Positions 1 through 8,166 of a stretch of 46,984 bases of DNA are shown here, piece after piece. The notes beneath the pieces were generated by a model. That model worked only from the letters and a program-made list of their open reading frames with translations, was not told the origin of the DNA and ran no database searches. Each line of letters begins with the position of its first letter. Within the stretch, counting starts at the first letter, position 1. This DNA comes from Anaerolineae bacterium (lineage in GTDB: Bacteria; Chloroflexota; Anaerolineae; Aggregatilineales; Phototrophicaceae): positions 1-46,984 of the forward strand of contig JAEURA010000177.1 of NCBI GenBank assembly GCA_016789005.1, in the 5' to 3' direction. The position numbers and the translations under genes were made by a program.

Positions 1-658
1 CATCGGCGGGGCTGGGCTGCACGGATCGCAGGGCGATTCCCCCCTGTCCCCAGTCGATGGCGACCGCCAGATCGATGCCGCACAGGATGTCGGTGTTCAG
101 CGCTGCGATCACCCGCGTCTGCCGGGTCTCCACGTCGTAGATCACCAGGCGCTTGGGATCGGCTTCGTCCCACACAAAATCGCTCCAGGCGATCTGCTGC
201 CCGTTCGGCGACCAGAAGGCATGTGACAGGAACAAGCCGTATTCGCCGCTGTTCCGCTCGGAGTCGGAGAGGTTGTTGGGCGGCGTCGTATCGACTGACA
301 CCCGCCGCGCCGTCCCGTCGACGAGATCGCACACCCACAGATCGCCGGACGGCGATGGCGCGAAGCCTTCGCCGAGCATCCAGCGTTCGTAGACGTAGAA
401 GGCGAGCCGCCGCCGGTCAGGGGAGCGGAGCAGCGGCTGCCAGGGCACGATGGCGTTATCGCCGCCGACAGCGCAGCCAGCGTAGGGCGTGAGCGTCTCG
501 GTGGAGGGGCGGTAAACATACAGGTCGCCCTCGCTGGAAACGAACAGCGCGTCATCCGGCAGGTCCTGCTGGAGGGGCTGCGCAGCGGTCGAAAGGCTGA
601 AGCGGCTGATCAAGAGGATGGCGAAAGCGGCGATCAGCATGAGGCGAAAGCGAAGCAT
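1..658 (-). CDS. Exported TolB/WD40-like beta-propeller protein (partial, C-terminus beyond left edge)
   Basis: The frame is open from an ATG at 658 to the window edge, giving 219 visible residues. The N-terminus is a signal peptide: basic MLRFR, a hydrophobic stretch, then a likely cleavage after STAAQ. The mature part has repeated short patterns typical of TolB-like propellers, such as SPDRRRLAFYVY, SGDLWVCDL and SPNGQQIAW (S-P-x-G-x-x-[IL]-A-W/F blades). Such proteins work outside the membrane as ligand or structural scaffolds; no enzymatic residues are visible. AGGAG lies about 10 bases before the ATG, supporting this start. It diverges from deoC. The secreted propeller-like class is fairly sure; the exact role is unknown. 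Confidence 0.7.
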   Translation of the reverse strand, partial: MLRFRLMLIAAFAILLISRFSLSTAAQPLQQDLPDDALFVSSEGDLYVYRPSTETLTPYAGCAVGGDNAIVPWQPLLRSPDRRRLAFYVYERWMLGEGFAPSPSGDLWVCDLVDGTARRVSVDTTPPNNLSDSERNSGEYGLFLSHAFWSPNGQQIAWSDFVWDEADPKRLVIYDVETRQTRVIAALNTDILCGIDLAVAIDWGQGGIALRSVQPSPAD

Positions 659-704
659 GGCGGGGTCGCTCCTGGCGTGGGATGCGGCGAAACCTGCAAC
701 TTCG

Positions 705-734
705 ATGATACTCCCGGTTGGCGGTTCGGGCGAA
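705..734 (-). promoter_or_regulatory. Candidate promoter for the exported propeller protein
   Basis: Reading the minus strand, TATCAT (705-710) matches the -10 box at five of six positions. A weak TTCGCC (729-734) sits 18 bp upstream. It would start transcription about 40 bases before the ATG at 658. The weak -35 keeps confidence low. Confidence 0.35.
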
Positions 735-759
735 CGCGCCAAATCGGCGAAGGATGTTC

Positions 760-765
760 TATAAT
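760..765 (+). promoter_or_regulatory. -10 box for the deoC-ALDH operon
   Basis: A perfect TATAAT lies at 760-765, with no good -35 at 16-18 bp. It overlaps an in-frame ATG at 764. A transcript starting near 772 could not use that ATG, which supports translation from the ATG at 833, where a GAGG ribosome site is well placed. Confidence 0.45.
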
Positions 766-832
766 GACAGAAAATGCCGTCGTCGCAGCACAGGAGCGAA
801 TCGGCTGTCCTGGATTTTGTGAGGAATATGCC

Positions 833-1831
833 ATGCTGTCCTTTACACCCCCAGCGCAAACAGCGTTCTCTGAAAACGGCGCGGAGCCGCGCAACCCCGG
901 CATTCCGCTCGACCTTGGGTGGGTGATGGACGCCCACGTCAACCTGAGCGCGACCGAACGCCGCGCCGCCACCCTGGGCACACGGCGCTCGGTCAAGAAA
1001 GAATGGCAGGCGGCGTGGCTGCTGCGCGCCATCACCTGCATCGACCTGACCACGCTGAGCGGCGACGACACCCCCGGCAACGTCCGCCGGCTGTGCGCCA
1101 AAGCCCGCCAGCCCGTGCGCCCCGACCTGCTGGAGGCGCTCGGCGTCGCCGACCTGACCATCACCACCGGTGCGATTTGCGTCTATCACAGCCGCGTCGC
1201 CGACGCCGTTCAAGCGCTGCAAGGGACGAATATCCCGGTCGCGGCGGTCTCCACCGGCTTCCCGGCGGGTCAAAGCCCGTTCAAGCTGCGGGTGCAGGAA
1301 ATCCGCGAGTCGGTAGCGGTGGGCGCGCGGGAGATCGACATCGTGATCAGCCGCGAACACGTCCTGACCGGCAACTGGGTGGCGCTTTACGACGAGGTGC
1401 GCCAGTTCCGCGACGCCTGCGGCAGAGCGCACATGAAGTCGATCCTGGCGACGGGGGAACTCGGCACGCTGCGCAACGTCGCCCGCGCCAGCCTGGTCTG
1501 CATGATGGCGGGGTCAGATTTCATCAAGACCTCGACGGGCAAGGAGAGCGTCAACGCCATCCTCGAAGTCGGCTTGATCATGTGCCGCATGATCCGCGCC
1601 TACCAGGAGCGGACGGGCGAGAAGATCGGCTTCAAGCCGGCGGGCGGCATTCGCACCGCCAAGCAGGTCATGAACTGGCAGATCCTGATGAAAGAGGAGC
1701 TGGGCGACGACTGGCTGTTCCCCGACCTGTTCCGCGTCGGGGCGAGCGCGCTGCTGACCGACATCGAGCGCCAGCTTTCGCACCACGTCACCGGGCGTTA
1801 CGCCGCCGAACATTACATGCCGATGGGCTAG
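833..1831 (+). CDS. deoC: Deoxyribose-phosphate aldolase (DERA)
   Basis: Class I aldolase cleaving 2-deoxyribose-5-phosphate to glyceraldehyde-3-phosphate and acetaldehyde in the cytoplasm. At 332 residues it is longer than the ~260-residue E. coli enzyme and resembles the longer, human-type DERA. The Schiff-base lysine is K232 in FIKTSTG; the helper residues are D169 in EIDIVI and K268 in FKPAGGIRT, with spacing close to D102/K167/K201 of E. coli. The start at 833 is chosen for GAGG at 821-824 (8-base spacing) and because upstream in-frame starts lie at or before the -10 box. The aldehyde dehydrogenase begins 18 bases after its stop, so the acetaldehyde product is probably oxidised by its operon partner. 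Confidence 0.93.
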   Translation: MLSFTPPAQTAFSENGAEPRNPGIPLDLGWVMDAHVNLSATERRAATLGTRRSVKKEWQAAWLLRAITCIDLTTLSGDDTPGNVRRLCAKARQPVRPDLLEALGVADLTITTGAICVYHSRVADAVQALQGTNIPVAAVSTGFPAGQSPFKLRVQEIRESVAVGAREIDIVISREHVLTGNWVALYDEVRQFRDACGRAHMKSILATGELGTLRNVARASLVCMMAGSDFIKTSTGKESVNAILEVGLIMCRMIRAYQERTGEKIGFKPAGGIRTAKQVMNWQILMKEELGDDWLFPDLFRVGASALLTDIERQLSHHVTGRYAAEHYMPMG

Positions 1832-1849
1832 TGGGCTGGAGATCCGTAC

Positions 1850-4270
1850 ATGGTCACTGTGGCTGAAGTATTCAAGACGATGTCTTACGGACCCGCCCCC
1901 GAGGCGGCGGATGTGGCGAAGGCGTGGCTCGAACGGCATCAACGCCAGTTCGACCTGGTCATCGACAACAAATGGACCGCGCCCAAGAGCGGGAGCTATC
2001 TGGAAAGCTTCGCCCCGGCGACGGGCGAGCGCCTGGCAGCCTTCGCCGACGCCGGCGAGGCGGACATCAACGCCGCCGCCGCCGCCGCCCGCATCGCCTT
2101 CGCCACCTGGAGCCAGACGCCGGGGCATGTGCGCGCCCGCCACCTCTACGCCATCGCCCGCGTCGTGCAGAAGCACGCCCGCCTGCTGGCGGTGCTGGAA
2201 GCGCTGGACAACGGCAAGTCGATCCGCGAGACGCGCGATCTCGACGTGCCGCTGGTCGTCCGGCATTTCTACCACCACGCCGGATGGGCGCAGCTGATGG
2301 ACCGCGAGCTGCACGGCTTTCAACCCGTCGGCGTGATCGGGCAGATCATCCCCTGGAACTTCCCGCTGCTGATGCTGGCGTGGAAGGTCGCGCCGGCGCT
2401 GGCGATGGGCAACACGGTGGTGATCAAGCCCGCGCCCGCCACCAGCCTTTCGGCGCTGCTCTTCGCCGAAATCCTGGTCGAGGCGGGGCTGCCGCCGGGC
2501 GTGGTCAACATCGTCACCGGCGGCGATCAGACCGGCGCGCTGATCACCGGTCACCCGGCGTTCGACAAGATCGCTTTCACCGGTTCGACCGAGGTCGGCA
2601 GGATCATCCGCCGCGCCACCGCCGGCAGCGGCAAACGCCTGTCGCTGGAACTGGGCGGCAAATCACCCTTCATCGTCTTCGATGACGCCGACCAGGACTC
2701 CGCTATCGAAGGGCTGGTCGATGCCATCTGGTTCAACCAGGGGCAGGTCTGCTGCGCCGGGTCACGCCTGCTGGTGCAGGAGAACGTTGCCGACGCTTTC
2801 CTGGCGAAGGTGCGCCGCCGCATGAGCACTCTGCGGGTTGGGCACTCGCTCGACAAGAGCATCGACATGGGCGCGATTGTCGACGCCCGCCAGCGCGAGA
2901 CCATCGACCGCTGGGTGCAGCGCGGGCGCGCCGAGGGTGGCGAGGTGTATCAGGCGGACTGCCCGCTGCCCGCCCAGGGCTGCTGGTATCCGCCGACGCT
3001 GATCACCAACGTCAGCGCGGCGTCGAGCGTGGTCACGGAAGAAATCTTCGGACCGGTCGTCGTCGCCATGACCTTCCGCACGCCGAGCGAAGCCATCGCC
3101 CTGGCGAACAACACCCGCTATGGGCTGGCGGCGAGCATCTGGAGCGAGAACGTCAACCTGGCGCTGGATGTCGCCCACAAGGTGAAAGCCGGCTCGGTGT
3201 GGGTGAACTGCACGAATCTGTTCGATGCCGCGTCCGGCTTCGGCGGCTACCGCGAGAGCGGCTATGGTCGCGAAGGCGGGCGCGAAGGCTTGCTGGAATA
3301 CGTGCGCCCGGCGTGGCAGGCGCGCCCCCGCCCCGCCGCCGATCCTCCGCGCGCCACTTTCCAGGCGAAATCGGCGCCGATGCCCGCGCCGATCAACGGC
3401 AGCGCCTTCACCGTCGGCTTCCCGACCATCGACCGCACGGCGAAGCTGTTCATCGGCGGCGCGCAGAAGCGCCCGGATGGCAGCTACAGCCGCCCGATCT
3501 TCGCCGCCGATGGGCACGTCCTCGCCCAGGTCGCCGACGGCAACCGCAAGGACATCCGCGACGCGGTGGAAGCTGCCGCCAAAGCCGCGCCGGGCTGGGG
3601 CAAGAAGAACGGGCACAGCCGGGCGCAGATCGTCTACTACATCGCCGAGAACCTTAGCGCCCGCGCCGAGGAATTCGTCCAGCGGCTCACCGCGCTCACC
3701 GGCGACTCCGACTCTGCCCGCCGTGAGGTCGAAGCCGCCATCGAGCGGCTGTTCACCGCCGCCGCCTATGCCGACAAATTCGGCGGCACGGTGCAGGAGA
3801 CCACCCTGCGCGGGCTGACCATCGCCGTGCATGAGCCGGTCGGCGTGATCGGCATCGTCTGCCCGGATGAAAACCCGCTGCTGGCGTTCGTCTCGCTGAT
3901 CGCCCCGGCGGTGGCGCGCGGCAATGCCGTCGTCGTCGTCCCCTCAGAGCGTCATGCCGTCGTCGCGGCGGATTTCTACCAGGTGTTGGAGACCTCCGAC
4001 GTGCCGGATGGGGTGATCAACATCGTCACCGGCGCGCGCGACTCCCTCGCCAAGACGCTGGCGGACCACGACGCGGTGGAATCGGTGTGGTATTTCGGCG
4101 GTTCGGAAGGCAGCGCGCAGGTCGAGAAGCTTTCCGCCGGCAACATGAAGCGCACCTGGGTCGGCTATGGCGTTGCGCGGGACTGGTTCGACGCCGAGCA
4201 GGGTGCAGGCGAAGAGTTCCTGCACGAGGCGACCCAGGTCAAAAACATCTGGGTGCCGACGGGGGAATAA
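1850..4270 (+). CDS. ALDH16-type aldehyde dehydrogenase with two ALDH domains
   Basis: 806 residues, about 1.7 times a normal ALDH, with two ALDH folds in tandem as in the ALDH16A1 family. The N-terminal copy (about 30-500) keeps the active site: IPWNFPLLM for cofactor binding, FTGSTEVG, the general base E267 in LELGGKSP, and the nucleophile C301 in NQGQVCCAGSR. The C-terminal copy (about 525-806) keeps Rossmann-like stretches (PVGVIGIVCPDENPLLAF, WYFGGSEGS) but no Cys motif, so it is probably structural, as known for this family. GGAG at 1838-1841 supports the ATG. Its place after deoC suggests it oxidises the acetaldehyde released by DERA; substrate specificity is inferred. Confidence 0.9.
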   Translation: MVTVAEVFKTMSYGPAPEAADVAKAWLERHQRQFDLVIDNKWTAPKSGSYLESFAPATGERLAAFADAGEADINAAAAAARIAFATWSQTPGHVRARHLYAIARVVQKHARLLAVLEALDNGKSIRETRDLDVPLVVRHFYHHAGWAQLMDRELHGFQPVGVIGQIIPWNFPLLMLAWKVAPALAMGNTVVIKPAPATSLSALLFAEILVEAGLPPGVVNIVTGGDQTGALITGHPAFDKIAFTGSTEVGRIIRRATAGSGKRLSLELGGKSPFIVFDDADQDSAIEGLVDAIWFNQGQVCCAGSRLLVQENVADAFLAKVRRRMSTLRVGHSLDKSIDMGAIVDARQRETIDRWVQRGRAEGGEVYQADCPLPAQGCWYPPTLITNVSAASSVVTEEIFGPVVVAMTFRTPSEAIALANNTRYGLAASIWSENVNLALDVAHKVKAGSVWVNCTNLFDAASGFGGYRESGYGREGGREGLLEYVRPAWQARPRPAADPPRATFQAKSAPMPAPINGSAFTVGFPTIDRTAKLFIGGAQKRPDGSYSRPIFAADGHVLAQVADGNRKDIRDAVEAAAKAAPGWGKKNGHSRAQIVYYIAENLSARAEEFVQRLTALTGDSDSARREVEAAIERLFTAAAYADKFGGTVQETTLRGLTIAVHEPVGVIGIVCPDENPLLAFVSLIAPAVARGNAVVVVPSERHAVVAADFYQVLETSDVPDGVINIVTGARDSLAKTLADHDAVESVWYFGGSEGSAQVEKLSAGNMKRTWVGYGVARDWFDAEQGAGEEFLHEATQVKNIWVPTGE

Positions 4271-4290
4271 CATCAGAGAGGGCGACCCGC

Positions 4291-4680
4291 CCGACGTTCG
4301 AAACGTCGGGCTACCCCTGAAAAGCGCGAGAAACCCCCTGGAAGGGGGTTCGGCGAGCGCAGATCGTCGGATGAGTGCCTCTCGGCGGTGAGCATGCAGC
4401 GCAACCGGCTTCAGCCGGTTTCCCGACCTTGGGGGTAGCCGGAGAATTCTATTCTCCGGCGGTGTCATGTTCGAAACGTCGGGCTACCCCTGAAAAGCGC
4501 GAAAACCCCCCTGGAAGGGGGTTCGGTGAGCGCAGATCGTCGGATGAGCGCCTCTCGGCGGTGAGCATGCAGCGCAACCGGCTTCAGTCGGTTTCCCGCC
4601 CTTGGGGGTAGCCGGAGAATTCTATTCTCCGGCGGTGTCATGTTCGAAATGTCGGGCTGCCCCTGAAAAGCGCGAAAAAA
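4291..4680. repeat. 173-bp tandem repeat built of hairpins (two full copies plus a partial third)
   Basis: This fills most of the 518-bp gap between the ALDH gene and the first Usp-like gene. Units begin with GTTCGAAACGTCGGGC at 4296 and 4469; a third begins at 4642 and stops near 4675, giving an exact 173-bp period. Each full copy can fold three hairpins: AACCCCC/GGGGGTT (4332-4350), AACCGGCT/AGCCGGTT (4403-4420) and GCCGGAGAAT/ATTCTCCGGC (4438-4460, repeated at 4611-4633). Before copy 1, CCGACGTT/AACGTCGG (4291-4309) forms another. In copy 2 the middle hairpin has a C-to-T change that would still allow a G-U pair. No coding pattern fits. It could be an intergenic repeat family, a structured RNA or a processing site after the ALDH mRNA. 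Confidence 0.8.
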
Positions 4681-4699
4681 AACCTGGGCAACCTGCCCA
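4675..4699 (-). terminator. Rho-independent terminator on the minus strand
   Basis: Read on the minus strand, TGGGCA (4699-4694), a 3-base loop and TGCCCA (4690-4685) are followed by GG and eight T residues (4682-4675). No minus-strand gene lies directly before it. The nearest is wecB, ending at 5861, so it may stop transcripts running antisense through the two Usp-like genes. It lacks a T-run in the plus direction. Confidence 0.5.
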
Positions 4700-4719
4700 A
4701 CCGAAGGCTCACGAAACTA

Positions 4720-4748
4720 TTGTCTGCACACCATAATCGCTGTAGGAT
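4720..4748 (+). promoter_or_regulatory. Promoter of the first Usp-like gene
   Basis: TTGTCT (4720-4725), a 17-bp spacer and TAGGAT (4743-4748) precede the ATG at 4789 by about 40 bases. The second Usp-like gene has the same TAGGAT -10 sequence. The placement argues against translation starting as early as 4720. Confidence 0.45.
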
Positions 4749-4788
4749 GAAGCTGAATTTCATGCTATGGCACTTTTGGATAAAGAAA

Positions 4789-5214
4789 ATGGATGGCATT
4801 TTGGTGCAAATGACCGACCGCGCCTGGACGACTTCGGCGGTGCGGGCGGCAGCGGAATATGCCGCAGCGAATGACACCTGGATCGTCCTGGCGCGCATGC
4901 TGCCGACCTCCAGCCCCCGCTGGTGCGGCGACCTTGCCCGAAGCTACAAACTGACTGAGACTGAACAGCGCGACCTTGCCCAGTATGAGCAGATTGCGGC
5001 GGAATTTGGCGTGAATCTGGTGGTGCGTGTGGTCGAGGTCGAAAGCAGCGACTTCGATCTGGGCGTGGTCCGCGCCGCCGATGATCTGGGCGTGGATAAA
5101 GTCCTGGTCAAGATTCCAGAGGCGACTCTGCGCCCGGCGCGGCTGCGGCACATCCACCAGTTGAACGCCCTCCTGGGAAACCACCATCATCAGCTGGTGA
5201 TGATGCCCGCCTGA
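4789..5214 (+). CDS. Universal-stress-protein-like small protein (paralogue 1)
   Basis: 141 residues. It starts with a beta strand (MDGILVQM), an alpha helix rich in Ala (TTSAVRAAAEYAA), a second strand (WIVLARML) and a later AADDLGVDKVLVKI strand: a Rossmann-like Usp/UspA pattern. The usual G-2x-G-9x-G ATP motif is absent, so it is probably not an ATP-binding Usp. It ends in a His-rich tail (GNHHHQLVMM). The start at 4789 is chosen by alignment with the next gene, which also begins M-[DN]-G-I-[LM]-V; upstream starts have no homologous counterpart. Its paralogue follows 125 bases downstream with its own promoter. A stress-response role is inferred from fold resemblance alone. Confidence 0.6.
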   Translation: MDGILVQMTDRAWTTSAVRAAAEYAAANDTWIVLARMLPTSSPRWCGDLARSYKLTETEQRDLAQYEQIAAEFGVNLVVRVVEVESSDFDLGVVRAADDLGVDKVLVKIPEATLRPARLRHIHQLNALLGNHHHQLVMMPA

Positions 5215-5275
5215 GCGCATTCGGCGTCACCTATGCCGTTGATCAGCCTGCATCCCTGTTAAACTTCACTAGGGA

Positions 5276-5303
5276 TTGCGGGCAAGTGCGTTTTCAATAG
5301 GAT
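5276..5303 (+). promoter_or_regulatory. Promoter of the second Usp-like gene
   Basis: TTGCGG (5276-5281), a 16-bp spacer and TAGGAT (5298-5303) lie 37 bases before the ATG at 5340. GGAG at 5323-5326 is the only ribosome site, at a long spacing of 13 bases. Confidence 0.4.
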
Positions 5304-5339
5304 TGTGAGTGAACGACTTCCTGGAGAAGACAAACGACG

Positions 5340-5825
5340 ATGAATGGCATCATGGTACACATGGCGGACACCAAATGGACGACCGGGGCGATCCGCGCAG
5401 CCTGCGCCTTTGCTCAGGGACATGCTGAACTCGGCAAGTGGGTCGCGCTGGTGCGCATGCTTCCGTCGGATATGCTGCACTGGACGGGCGACGAAGCCAA
5501 AGACTATCACTTCACCGAATCTGAGCAGGAAGACATCGCTCACTACCGCGCCATCGCCGAAGAGCACGGCTTGCGCATGACGGTGCACGCCTTCGAATAC
5601 AACGAGCACAGGTTCGATGAAGGCGTGGTCAACATCGCTGATGCACTGGACATTCAGGATGTCCTGGTCGAAATTGAACCCTCTATTCTGCCGTTCCTGC
5701 ATTCCCGGCACATTCGCCATCTGGGGCATCTGCTGGAGACGCATCATCACCACCTGCTGACGATGGATCACCAGCCGGCTGTCGATGCCGATTGGAAACC
5801 GGAGGTCGAGGAATACGAAGAATAG
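5340..5825 (+). CDS. Universal-stress-protein-like small protein (paralogue 2)
   Basis: 161 residues, clearly paralogous to the preceding gene along its whole length: MNGIMVHM / TTGAIRAACAFA / WVALVRMLPS / FTESEQEDIAHY / EGVVNIADALDIQDVLVEI align with equivalent stretches in the neighbour. Again the Usp-type alternation of strands and helices is visible but the glycine-rich ATP motif is missing. The C-terminus has a His cluster (ETHHHHLLTMDHQ) followed by an acidic tail absent from the first copy. The gene is monocistronic by layout and runs toward wecB on the opposite strand, ending 35 bases from the wecB stop with no clear terminator between. Function unknown beyond fold resemblance. Confidence 0.6.
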   Translation: MNGIMVHMADTKWTTGAIRAACAFAQGHAELGKWVALVRMLPSDMLHWTGDEAKDYHFTESEQEDIAHYRAIAEEHGLRMTVHAFEYNEHRFDEGVVNIADALDIQDVLVEIEPSILPFLHSRHIRHLGHLLETHHHHLLTMDHQPAVDADWKPEVEEYEE

Positions 5826-5860
5826 AACGCCTGAACAGCGGCGCGACTCAAAGCTGCCGG

Positions 5861-6919
5861 TTACGCCAAGCCATCCACGATGCGCACGGCGGCGTGACCG
5901 TCCCATAGTTCCGGGATACGTCCGCGCGGCGGATCGTTCAGCACGGCGCGTGCGGACTCCACGATGACGTCGCGCCGGGGGGCGACCAGCCGGTTGGTCC
6001 CCTCGGTGAGGGTGACCGGGCGCTCGGTGTTCAGGCGCACCGTCAGGCAGGGGACGCCCAGGGCGGTCGTCTCTTCCTGTATGCCGCCCGAATCGGTGAT
6101 CACCAGCCGGGCGCGCGCCATCAATCCCAGGAATTCGAGGTATCCCAGCGGATCGACGATGTGGACGCCGCCCAGCCCGTTCCAGATGTCGCCGCCGCGC
6201 GACAGGGTGCGCGGATGAATCGGGAAGATCAGCGGCAGGTCTGCGCCCAGCGCCCCGATCGCCTCGGCGATCTCGCGGGCGGTCTCCGGTGTATCGACGT
6301 TGGACGGGCGGTGCAGCGTGACGACGCCGTAGCTGCCGGGGGTGAAACCGTAAGTCGTCCAGGGCTGCTGCGTCAGCGCGCGGTCCAGGTGCGCCCGCAG
6401 CGAATCGATCATCGAATTGCCGACATAGCGCACTTTGTCGCCACTGATACCCTCGCGCGCCAGGTTTTCCGCCCCGCTCGGTTCCGTCGTGAACAGCAGA
6501 TCGCTGAGATGATCGGTCAGGACGCGGTTGATCTCCTCCGGCATGTCGCGGTCGAAGGAGCGCAGCCCCGCCTCGACGTGCGCCACCGGAATGCCCATCT
6601 TGGCGGCGGTCAGCGCGCAGGCGAGCGTCGAATTGACATCGCCGGCGACGACCAGCCGCTTGAAGGCATAGTCGCCGCAGGTCTTCTCGAACGCCGTCAT
6701 GATGCGCGCCGTCTGATCGGCATGTGACCCGGACCCGACGCCCAGATAGACATCGGGCTGCGGCATGCCGAGCTGGTCGAAGAAGATCTCCGACATCCGC
6801 GCATCGTAATGCTGCCCGGTATGCACGAAGACCTGTGGAATGCCGCGCCGCCGCAGTTCGAGGATCACCGGAGCCATCTTCATGAAGTTGGGGCGCGCCC
6901 CGACGACGGTGCAGATCAC
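5861..6919 (-). CDS. wecB: UDP-N-acetylglucosamine 2-epimerase (non-hydrolysing)
   Basis: 352 residues. It interconverts UDP-GlcNAc and UDP-ManNAc, supplying ManNAc-type sugars for surface polysaccharide. Family motifs are present in order: GARPNFMKMAP near the N-terminus, HTGQHYD, VEAGLRSFD, PEEINRVLTDHLSD, TLHRPSNVD, PIHPRT and DSGGIQEE. The start is the GTG at 6919, which places TVVGARPN right at the N-terminus as in the family and lies 4 bases after the stop of the upstream glycosyltransferase. GAGAAAGG in the end of that gene serves as ribosome site. A longer in-frame extension to 7093 would overlap the neighbour by 170 bases and is rejected. Last gene of a three-gene minus-strand operon. 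Confidence 0.9.
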   Translation of the reverse strand: MICTVVGARPNFMKMAPVILELRRRGIPQVFVHTGQHYDARMSEIFFDQLGMPQPDVYLGVGSGSHADQTARIMTAFEKTCGDYAFKRLVVAGDVNSTLACALTAAKMGIPVAHVEAGLRSFDRDMPEEINRVLTDHLSDLLFTTEPSGAENLAREGISGDKVRYVGNSMIDSLRAHLDRALTQQPWTTYGFTPGSYGVVTLHRPSNVDTPETAREIAEAIGALGADLPLIFPIHPRTLSRGGDIWNGLGGVHIVDPLGYLEFLGLMARARLVITDSGGIQEETTALGVPCLTVRLNTERPVTLTEGTNRLVAPRRDVIVESARAVLNDPPRGRIPELWDGHAAVRIVDGLA

Positions 6920-6923
6920 GCTT

Positions 6924-8141
6924 CTAGCCTTTCTCAAGCCGCGCGATGAATGCGCCGGCGATCTTGTCGCGGTTGTAGTGTTCGAGCGCGGCGCGCCGCC
7001 CATTTTCCCCATACTGCCGGCACAACGCCGGATTCGCTTGCAGGCTTTCGACCGCTCTCGCCAGCCCGGCGACATCGCCGGGTTCGACCACAATGCCCGC
7101 CTGCGCCCGGTTCAGGATGTCCGCCGGTTCGCCGGAAGCCACCAGGATGACCGGCAAGCCGGTCGCCAGCGCCTCGTAGATCTTCGACGGGACCGCGCCG
7201 GGGATGAACATCTTGAGCGTGACCAGCACGACATCGGCGGACGCCAGCCAGGCGGGGACCGCCTCTGCCGGAATCGATTCCTGAAAGGCAAGGTTGGTCA
7301 GGCGCTGCGCCCTGGCGCTTTCCATCAGCTGCGCCTTTTCCGGTCCGTCGCCGACCAGCACGAAGGCGGCGGGGTGATCGCGCAGCAGCGCCGCTGCCTC
7401 GACCACCTGCTCCAACCCCTGCGCCAGCCCGTGCAGCCCGGCATAGAGCGCCACGAAGGCGTCCGGTCGACCGCCGGTCAGGCGCGCCCGGATCGCCTCG
7501 TCGCGCAAGCCCGGCTGGAATTTCTGCGTATCGACGCCGTTAGAAAGCAGGAATGTCTCTTTTTCCGGGAAGCGCGACTGGATGTCGCTCAAAATGCTGC
7601 GTGACTGACCGCTGATCAGCCAGGCGCGGCGGTAGCACAGCCGCTCCAGCCAGGCACTCAGGCGGTGGGGCAGGCTGCCTTCACGGATGATTCCCAACCG
7701 GACCGCGCTTTCGGGCCACAGGTCGGACACGTTGAAGATCAGCCGGCTGCCCTTGAACAGGCTCAGCCAGAGCGCCGAGAAACCCAGAAAGAGCGGCGGA
7801 CTTTCGACCAGCAGCACGCCGCCGCGCGGCAGCAGGAACGTCCCGACGATCAGCGAGCTGAGCACGAAGGAGAAATAGTTCCACATGCGCGGCAGCAGCG
7901 CCGCCTTCTGCGTCGGGTAGATGAAGGTGCGAATCACGTTTGCGCCACCGAGTTTCTCACGACTCAGCACTCTGCCGTATCCTTCGAAGATCGCGCCGCG
8001 TGGATAGTTGGGCATAGCGGTCAGCACGGTGACCTCGTGACCGGCAGCGGTCAGCCGCTCCGCCAGCTCTGAAAGCCGCCGCTGCGGCGCGCCGGTCTCC
8101 GGCGGATAGTATTGGGTCAGAAAGACGATCTGCAAGCGCAC
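6924..8141 (-). CDS. Glycosyltransferase family 4 (WbuB-like)
   Basis: 405 residues, GT-B fold. The N-terminal half has the start typical of WbuB-like enzymes (FLTQYYPPETGAPQ.R..EL), TAMPNYPRG, and NVSDLWPESAV. The C-terminal half has the nucleotide-sugar site with LSNGVDTQKF, FVLVGDGPEK and PSKIYEALATGLPVIL, followed by GIVVEPGD. Enzymes of this group add amino sugars such as FucNAc or related residues to lipid-linked glycans on the cytoplasmic membrane face; the actual donor is not deducible. Start is GTG at 8141 with GAGGG a few bases before. It sits 25 bases after the capK-like gene and directly before wecB, suggesting a donor made from UDP-ManNAc or UDP-GlcNAc. Confidence 0.85.
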   Translation of the reverse strand: MRLQIVFLTQYYPPETGAPQRRLSELAERLTAAGHEVTVLTAMPNYPRGAIFEGYGRVLSREKLGGANVIRTFIYPTQKAALLPRMWNYFSFVLSSLIVGTFLLPRGGVLLVESPPLFLGFSALWLSLFKGSRLIFNVSDLWPESAVRLGIIREGSLPHRLSAWLERLCYRRAWLISGQSRSILSDIQSRFPEKETFLLSNGVDTQKFQPGLRDEAIRARLTGGRPDAFVALYAGLHGLAQGLEQVVEAAALLRDHPAAFVLVGDGPEKAQLMESARAQRLTNLAFQESIPAEAVPAWLASADVVLVTLKMFIPGAVPSKIYEALATGLPVILVASGEPADILNRAQAGIVVEPGDVAGLARAVESLQANPALCRQYGENGRRAALEHYNRDKIAGAFIARLEKG

Positions 8142-8166
8142 TGCCCTCGCTTCATGGGGAAACGGC

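Noticed and set aside
677..832. N-terminal extension of deoC from 677 or 764
   Set aside because: The region contains the -10 box of the operon; GAGG is correctly spaced only for the ATG at 833.
4291..4680. CRISPR-like array
   Set aside because: The unit is 173 bp and nearly identical throughout; there are no short repeats with unique spacers and no cas genes.
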